The notes beneath the pieces are model-generated. The model did no database searches. It saw only the letters and a list, made by a program, of their open reading frames with translations, and was not told the origin of the DNA. This document shows, one piece after another, positions 58,755-64,000 of a stretch of DNA of 64,000 nt (the stretch's first letter is position 1; each line of letters begins with the position of its first letter). Location of the stretch: assembly GCA_934216505.1 (NCBI GenBank), contig CAKQBW010000003.1, positions 12,489 to 76,488 of the forward strand, read 5' to 3'. The translations under genes and the position numbers were made by a program. Source of the DNA: an uncultured Alphaproteobacteria bacterium. GTDB taxonomy: Bacteria > Pseudomonadota > Alphaproteobacteria > CAAHEQ01 > UBA3637.

Positions 58755-61700
58755 TTATTTTTTCACGCAAGCACTGGCTGAAGTGGATCCCTCTGGACTT
58801 GTTTTTCCATTACTACAGCGGCTTTTCTTTCCGTCTGTGCAATAATATCCCACAGGACAAGTCTTACAACTACTCTGTCCTTGTGAATCTGTATATGTTC
58901 CCGATGAACAAGTTGTTTTTACCCCTCCTGTGCAATAAGATCCCTTAGGACAACTCTTACAACTGCTCTGTCCTTGTGAATCTGTATACTTTCCCGCAGG
59001 ACAAGTCTTGCAACTGCTCTGTCCTTGTGAATCTGTATACTTTCCCGCAGGACAAGTTGTTTTTACCCCTCCTGTGCAATAAGATCCCTTAGGACAAGCC
59101 AAGCATTTATTCCCATTTGAATAATACCCCACTTTGCAAACACAGGCACTGGCTGAAGTAGATCCCGCTGGACTTGTTTTTCCAGTACCACAAGATTTAC
59201 ATGAGGTTCCGTCCAAATAATAGCCTGCTTTACAAATGATATCTGTCCAGTTATTGCACGATTTCGCCCCACTTGGACAGGGGGTACAAACTTCTTCCCC
59301 GTTGTTGTTTTTCTTCAGTAATTTCCCCGTTTGACAACATTTGAGGCCATCGTTATAGACGCGTCCCCCACAGGTCTTACATGCCGAAGCACTTGTTGAA
59401 CCTACATTATTCGTATATTTATCCGCCCCACAAGATTGGCAGCCCTTCCCTATGCCCAGTCCGTAAGTTCCTCCAGGACACGCTCCACACTGGGTTGCAT
59501 TGCCGCCGTTGGACCAAGTTCCGTTAGTACAGGCCTCACATTGATTTTTGTTATTCGTATAATAATTGGCTTCACAACCTGCATTACACTCGGTTTTCCC
59601 CGCCGCTGAAGTGGTCCCTGGCGGACACGAACTGACTTCCCCATTTTGACATTGGAAGCCTTGCGGACACTGAGATGCCTGAATACAGGTCCCTGTACTG
59701 GGATTCCAAAATCGATTCTTACAGTCTGTACAACTTATTGCCCCCGTTTTGGCGTGCTTTCCCGCTTCACAGGATTTCCTGTTAATCCCATCAGGACAAT
59801 AGTAATCTATCTCGCAGGTATGACAGACACCGCCTTCATAGTATTGACCTTTTTTACAAATCAATTTACATGTGCTGGAATTAGCGGGAATTGCATATCC
59901 GTATTCACAAACCCCTTCAGAATCTGACACACATTTTGTCCGTTCTTCATTGGCCGTTGTCCCATTGGGGCACCGTTCACATCCCTTTGATCCCGCCTCT
60001 TTACTGATTGTATTTTTATCGCAAGGCCGACAGCCGCCATTCACGCCACGCGTCCCCGCAGGACAAGGCTCACAAATGCCGTTTTGACCCCGTTCCCCTA
60101 AAGCACATTTCACCGCACTGACGCCATTACACGAACTATCCGATGGACAAGACACACACTTTCCTTTAACGAGATATTCATTCGTGGCACAATCCGACAC
60201 TTCGTTCGTGCATTCTGAGGACACATAGCATCCCCAAGTTTGTTTTTTTTGACAATATCTTTTGCCTGAGTCACAACAGATTTGGAACCCTGTGGCTTCA
60301 TTTTTAACCGCCTCTTGCCCTTTGGAACAGCACTTTGAACTTGTTTGAGAAGTCTGCGCAAAAGCACCTGTAGCGCATTGCGTGCATTTTGTGGCCCCCG
60401 CATTGGATCGTCCGCCCGCTTCGCAAGGCTTGCAAGAACCTTGGCCTTTTAAATCCTGATAAGTATTGGGATCACATTTCACACATTCGCCCTTAACACC
60501 CTTTGTTCCTGCGGGACAAGATACCTGTTTCACGGCCCCTGTTTTAACACAATTTCCCTTACTATCCGCCCCGCAATAACCCGCTTGAACGGTTTTTCCA
60601 ACCGACAAACCTTGCTCATCAGCATAGGTGCCCATTGGGGCGGGGACTTTTTCTACCCCATCACAAATATATCCCACGGGGCACAGCGCCACTTTTGTGC
60701 TAGAACGGACATACTCCGCAGATCCATTGGTGGCATTGCCTTTTTTGGGGGCAGACATTCCCGTTTCGGGGCAATACCCTTTGGAATAACCTTTTGAGGT
60801 TTGACTTTCTTCCCCCGCCTCCACTTCAGGGCCCCCCGTTTGACAATTTATTTGCGTTGTTCGCCCTGGACAATAGTATCCCTTGTGACAGGTTTTACAA
60901 GAGGCTGTTGAAGACTTTGTTTTGGAGGTATAGGTTCCCGCGGGACACCATTCAGGTTCCGCTAAACTCGCTTTTGGACAGACCGCCCCTATCGGGCAAA
61001 CCAGCGGCTTGGTCGCCCCTTCGGGACAATAATTTCCCTCAGTGCAATTTTTACAGGTCGTTTGGGCTGTTATGTCATTATAACTGCCCGCCGGACAAGG
61101 ATATTTCGCCCCGTTTTCACAATAGTATCCTTTGGGACAGGCCACCCAAGAATCCCCCTGTTTATAATATCCATCACGATAATCATCGCTATGTCCTGTA
61201 TCGTAATTAAACTTAGAATACTGTTTAGAGCATTGTTCGGCATTCCATTTGGTGACCGTATTCACACAACAAGCGATGTTGGTGGAATCTTCCAAAACAA
61301 TCAACCCTTCGGGACACCGATAGCATGACATGGGATTTCCCAATCCATCTTTACGATAAAAATCATAATTATTGGCACAATTGACTTCCTCAGGTTTTGT
61401 GATGGGCTTCCCCTGATTTACATAAGAATTTTTAACACAAATTCCTTTGCCTGAATTGCCCATTTTACGGCAATAAAGCAAGGGCACCGTCACACGACTA
61501 CATCCACAGCCTCGGTAATAAAATTCTTTAGAAGTCGTAATAATTTCCGTCTTTCCATCAATGATATAGGCGGTTCCTTGACACGGGCATTCATCGGAAC
61601 ATTCACTGCCCAAAGTACCATCCCCTGTGCAACAGGTGGTTTTATCCGCCATACCATCATCCACCAAAACCTTCTTTGTGTATGTTTCACATTTTCCCTC

Positions 61701-63836
61701 TTTGACACACTCTGAACACGTAGAACGTCCACCACATGAATCTGTACAGGAAAAGTTTTTCCATTTTAAGCACTCACAGGACCGATAGTTTTGGTTTTGA
61801 TAACTTCTTTTCCCAAAACGTCTTTGACAAGTTTGCGTGCCACAACATTGATTATCCGATGAACAAGATTTCCCAAAATCATATGAACAATTTTGACCAC
61901 AAGAATAACTGTCCCCGTTTTTAATCAAGGTTTCCATGGGGGCACAACACAGGCCCATTTCTTGTCCCTCTGCCTTGGCACAATTGCCGCTAGCACAACA
62001 ATCTGAGGCCGAACAACTTTCCCCGATTTCTTTTAACCCATCTGGACAAATGTTGGTGCTGACACACTTTTTGCCCAGCCACTTTTGTCCCGCAGGACAA
62101 CACCGATTATTGTCCAAATCACAGGCCCATTCTGTCAGATTATTACATTCATCACTGGTACAAATCTGTCCCTCTGCCGTACAGGGGGTACAAACCGTTT
62201 CTGTTCTTTGACAGGTCTTGTTTCCTGAAGCATCTTTTTGACAACTCAACCCCTCCTGACAACAATTATCACTGGCGCAAGTTGTTCCTTCGGTCCCATC
62301 CTTCGGGCAACATTCTTTGACCCAGTATTGATTGGCGGGACAACAATGTTTATTGCCTGTCTTTCCCGTACAATTTCCGCTGAGGCAACAAGCATCCGCC
62401 ACACATGTTTCTGAATTTTCTGCCACCTTTTGACAGCACACCCCGCTTTCCTGACAGGTCCCCACTGAACAACATAGAGGGGATTGCGTACAGGTATCCC
62501 CCTCGCTAATTCCTGATCCACAACAAACGCCATTGACATTCACTTGCCCCATGGGACAGCACAACCCATTGGCGCAATTACCACTTTCACAACAATTTTC
62601 TTTTTCGCCCACACAAGAATCATTATCCGCCAACAAATTTCCCCCGCAAGTTCCTGTCTCTAAAACACAACCTCCCCCTTTATTCACTTTTCCTTCGGGA
62701 CAACAAATTTTTTGCCCATTCACGGCCCCCGAAATGTTATCCTCCATACAGGTCAAATCCGTTTGACAACAGGCATCATCGGAACAGGCTTGTCCTTCTG
62801 TTTTAGAATTTGCCGCCACACAGGTCCCGTTCATCTCACAAGCACAACTGGGCGTACAAGAATCAGGTCTATGGCCAGGGCAATAGGCCACCTCCTCATA
62901 TTGACAAACCCCATTTACTTTGTGCCAAAAAGTTTCCTTTATTTTCGTTTCGCAATCGCATTCTTCTTTCAGTTTCTTGACCCCATTCACACATTTATAG
63001 CATTCATCTATGTCGCCATTGTTTTTCTTTTGATAGGCGTCAGGGCACCCTTCGGGGAGGTCCGTTATTTTCTCATAGCACTCTATATTATCTAAATCAA
63101 AATTTTCCCCTTTGGGACAAGTATCGCAAGTACAATCCGCCTTACAGGTCTTACCGCCCGTACAGGCCGTTTGCTTATTTGTCAAGCACCCCTGACTATC
63201 CCGTGTTGTTGCGCAACAAGTCGTTGTATAGGGAACATTCTCACAAGCTCCGCCCAATGGGCCATCACCACCCCCGTTACCACCGCCATGATCGCTTTGC
63301 CCATCAGATGAACCTGAAAAATAAAGGACGACTTCATTTTCTTCCAGACACGGATCGTTTTCACCCCCATTGATTTCAATACGTTGAACATGAAAGATGT
63401 TAAACTTTTTTAACCCTTCACAAATTTCTTTGGATTGCCGTTGAAGAATGACGATAAATTCGCCTTGATGGGCCCCCGAAATTTTATTTTCAACGGTCAT
63501 TTCTGTACTACCTACTTTCCCCGACAAAGTATGGGGCTTTTGAGTTCCTGATTGGGCAATCTGATACCGCCGTTGGACCACCGCATTTGAAATGTCTTTC
63601 GTGATGGTATTCATACGGGCCGACAAACTCGCATCCTTAAAGCCCCATAACCCGACCAACAATAACAGCAGCATCAATACGATAACCGCTATCATTTCCA
63701 ACATACTCCGCCCCGATTCCTCTTGCCGATAAAGGCGGGCACTCAAAGAATAACCGTCTCTGGATTCTTCGCAACATTCAGAATGACAAGAAGTAAAAGA
63801 ATCTGACACATATTTGGGGTGATTTTTTATAAACAT
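58755..63836 (-). CDS. Giant cysteine-rich protein with a type IV prepilin N-terminus
   Basis: The product of about 1,693 residues begins with an unusually long leader of 42 residues. A type IV prepilin cleavage site follows (ESG|RSMLEM, Glu at +5) and then a hydrophobic helix (IAVIVLMLLLLLVGLWGF). Next come a pilin-like domain of about 130 residues and a Gly/Asp-rich linker (DHGGGNGGGDGPLGG). About 1,500 residues of cysteine-rich repeats complete it. The first half is rich in CC pairs (C-C-x-x-G-x-C); the second half has GCC2/ephrin-receptor-like units (CPAGKYTDSQGQSSC). A rough count gives about 200 cysteines. It may be a pilus-tip or surface adhesin. I start at 63836 (AGAGGA upstream). The leader contains a repeat-derived segment. 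Confidence 0.85.
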   Translation of the reverse strand: MFIKNHPKYVSDSFTSCHSECCEESRDGYSLSARLYRQEESGRSMLEMIAVIVLMLLLLLVGLWGFKDASLSARMNTITKDISNAVVQRRYQIAQSGTQKPHTLSGKVGSTEMTVENKISGAHQGEFIVILQRQSKEICEGLKKFNIFHVQRIEINGGENDPCLEENEVVLYFSGSSDGQSDHGGGNGGGDGPLGGACENVPYTTTCCATTRDSQGCLTNKQTACTGGKTCKADCTCDTCPKGENFDLDNIECYEKITDLPEGCPDAYQKKNNGDIDECYKCVNGVKKLKEECDCETKIKETFWHKVNGVCQYEEVAYCPGHRPDSCTPSCACEMNGTCVAANSKTEGQACSDDACCQTDLTCMEDNISGAVNGQKICCPEGKVNKGGGCVLETGTCGGNLLADNDSCVGEKENCCESGNCANGLCCPMGQVNVNGVCCGSGISEGDTCTQSPLCCSVGTCQESGVCCQKVAENSETCVADACCLSGNCTGKTGNKHCCPANQYWVKECCPKDGTEGTTCASDNCCQEGLSCQKDASGNKTCQRTETVCTPCTAEGQICTSDECNNLTEWACDLDNNRCCPAGQKWLGKKCVSTNICPDGLKEIGESCSASDCCASGNCAKAEGQEMGLCCAPMETLIKNGDSYSCGQNCSYDFGKSCSSDNQCCGTQTCQRRFGKRSYQNQNYRSCECLKWKNFSCTDSCGGRSTCSECVKEGKCETYTKKVLVDDGMADKTTCCTGDGTLGSECSDECPCQGTAYIIDGKTEIITTSKEFYYRGCGCSRVTVPLLYCRKMGNSGKGICVKNSYVNQGKPITKPEEVNCANNYDFYRKDGLGNPMSCYRCPEGLIVLEDSTNIACCVNTVTKWNAEQCSKQYSKFNYDTGHSDDYRDGYYKQGDSWVACPKGYYCENGAKYPCPAGSYNDITAQTTCKNCTEGNYCPEGATKPLVCPIGAVCPKASLAEPEWCPAGTYTSKTKSSTASCKTCHKGYYCPGRTTQINCQTGGPEVEAGEESQTSKGYSKGYCPETGMSAPKKGNATNGSAEYVRSSTKVALCPVGYICDGVEKVPAPMGTYADEQGLSVGKTVQAGYCGADSKGNCVKTGAVKQVSCPAGTKGVKGECVKCDPNTYQDLKGQGSCKPCEAGGRSNAGATKCTQCATGAFAQTSQTSSKCCSKGQEAVKNEATGFQICCDSGKRYCQKKQTWGCYVSSECTNEVSDCATNEYLVKGKCVSCPSDSSCNGVSAVKCALGERGQNGICEPCPAGTRGVNGGCRPCDKNTISKEAGSKGCERCPNGTTANEERTKCVSDSEGVCEYGYAIPANSSTCKLICKKGQYYEGGVCHTCEIDYYCPDGINRKSCEAGKHAKTGAISCTDCKNRFWNPSTGTCIQASQCPQGFQCQNGEVSSCPPGTTSAAGKTECNAGCEANYYTNNKNQCEACTNGTWSNGGNATQCGACPGGTYGLGIGKGCQSCGADKYTNNVGSTSASACKTCGGRVYNDGLKCCQTGKLLKKNNNGEEVCTPCPSGAKSCNNWTDIICKAGYYLDGTSCKSCGTGKTSPAGSTSASACVCKVGYYSNGNKCLACPKGSYCTGGVKTTCPAGKYTDSQGQSSCKTCPAGKYTDSQGQSSCKSCPKGSYCTGGVKTTCSSGTYTDSQGQSSCKTCPVGYYCTDGKKSRCSNGKTSPEGSTSASACVKK
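58770..59190 (-). repeat. Near-identical tandem coding repeats at the 3' end of the giant gene
   Basis: A 47-bp block (CAACTNCTCTGTCCTTGTGA...) occurs at 58867, 58960 and 59011. A following 41-bp block occurs twice (from about 58912 and 59056), and a GCACTGGCTGAAGT block occurs at both ends (about 58770 and 59146). Identity is close to complete between neighbouring copies. Confidence 0.85.
63756..63788 (-). repeat. Palindromic-repeat-like segment inside the prepilin leader
   Basis: The segment encodes CHSECCEESRD. This is close to CHSERSEESRD, the well-known conceptual translation of a dispersed bacterial intergenic palindrome (TGTCATTCTGA...GAAGAATC). Here it lies in frame before the prepilin cleavage site. 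Confidence 0.55.
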
Positions 63837-63859
63837 GTTTCCTCTTTCTGTCCTCAAAT

Positions 63860-63888
63860 TAAATAAACATACCCCCGCCGATATTCAA
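63860..63888 (-). promoter_or_regulatory. Promoter of the giant cysteine-rich gene
   Basis: The minus strand has TTGAAT (63883-63888), a 17-base spacer and TATTTA (63860-63865), 24 bp before the ATG. Confidence 0.5.
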
Positions 63889-63932
63889 GCGAATTTCGGT
63901 TTTCATCGCTGGATTTTTCCTACAATAACTAA

Positions 63933-63982
<50 letters not shown>

Positions 63983-64000
63983 GCACTTTTTCACACAAAT

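Noticed and set aside
58860..59100. Regularly spaced near-identical blocks resembling a CRISPR array
   Set aside because: They are in frame, encode C-P-A-G-K-type modules without unique spacers, and no cas genes are near.

Overview
The window looks like a chromosomal segment of a low-to-moderate GC alphaproteobacterium, probably a host-associated or gut lineage. Three things point there: many promoters of the form TTGnnn-17-(T)GC-TAnnnT, close to the alphaproteobacterial housekeeping consensus; the tig-clpP-clpX and ybaB-recR gene orders; and a prepilin signal of the GRSMLEM type. The assignment is an inference from gene content. No rRNA or other marker in the window settles it.

Layout. 1-3.7 kb, minus strand: housekeeping genes (ymdB end, zapA, a small coiled-coil gene, recR, ybaB, trxB, greA). 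4-5.8 kb: a large unknown membrane protein. 6-10.8 kb, plus strand: tig, an unknown gene, clpP, clpX, fabD, then tRNA-Asp. 11-18.8 kb: an accessory stretch with a serine recombinase beside tRNA-Asp, a LysR regulator, two large unknown proteins and a three-module glycosyltransferase/glycerophosphotransferase, closed by tRNA-Met. 19-27.8 kb: metabolic and envelope genes (alpha/beta hydrolase, GpsA-like dehydrogenase, HAD phosphatase, MutT, a catalytically dead HtrA-like lipoprotein, XthA, a secreted HExxH protein, a ZntB/CorA transporter) plus a gene with a structured RNA leader.

27.9-38.5 kb is a compact podovirus-type virion cassette. A divergently transcribed S24 (CI/LexA-like) repressor is followed by two small early genes. 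Then come a perfect consensus promoter with a terminator just downstream, portal, Bbp19-like protein, scaffold, major capsid, tail adaptor, tail nozzle, an ejection-protein-like gene, a small terminase candidate, large terminase, a SleB-like hydrolase and two small membrane proteins. No integrase, replication or tail-fibre gene is visible, so this may be a domesticated prophage or gene-transfer-agent-like particle.

38.5-47.2 kb, minus strand: an R64/TCP-like type IVb pilus operon (OmpA-like, TcpQ/PilL, PilN secretin, PilO, PilP, PilQ ATPase, PilR) that converges on the phage cassette at a shared terminator. It carries no pilin or prepilin peptidase. At the end of the window (58.8-63.8 kb) a gene of about 1,690 residues starts with a type IV prepilin signal and continues as a cysteine-rich repeat protein. 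It may be a pilus-associated adhesin. A 47-nt TG microsatellite lies just upstream of its promoter.

47.3-58.8 kb: rarA, then an AT-rich O-acetylation island (MBOAT acyltransferase, AlgJ-like protein, PaaK remnant, sugar isomerase-like gene) next to tRNA-Ser. The island has two 87-bp direct repeats that carry what look like tRNA-Ser 3'-end remnants. It is followed by an HNH-phoB-rpe operon, fba, a DUF1796 protein and endonuclease I. Functional calls rest on recognised motifs and gene order. No database search was run.
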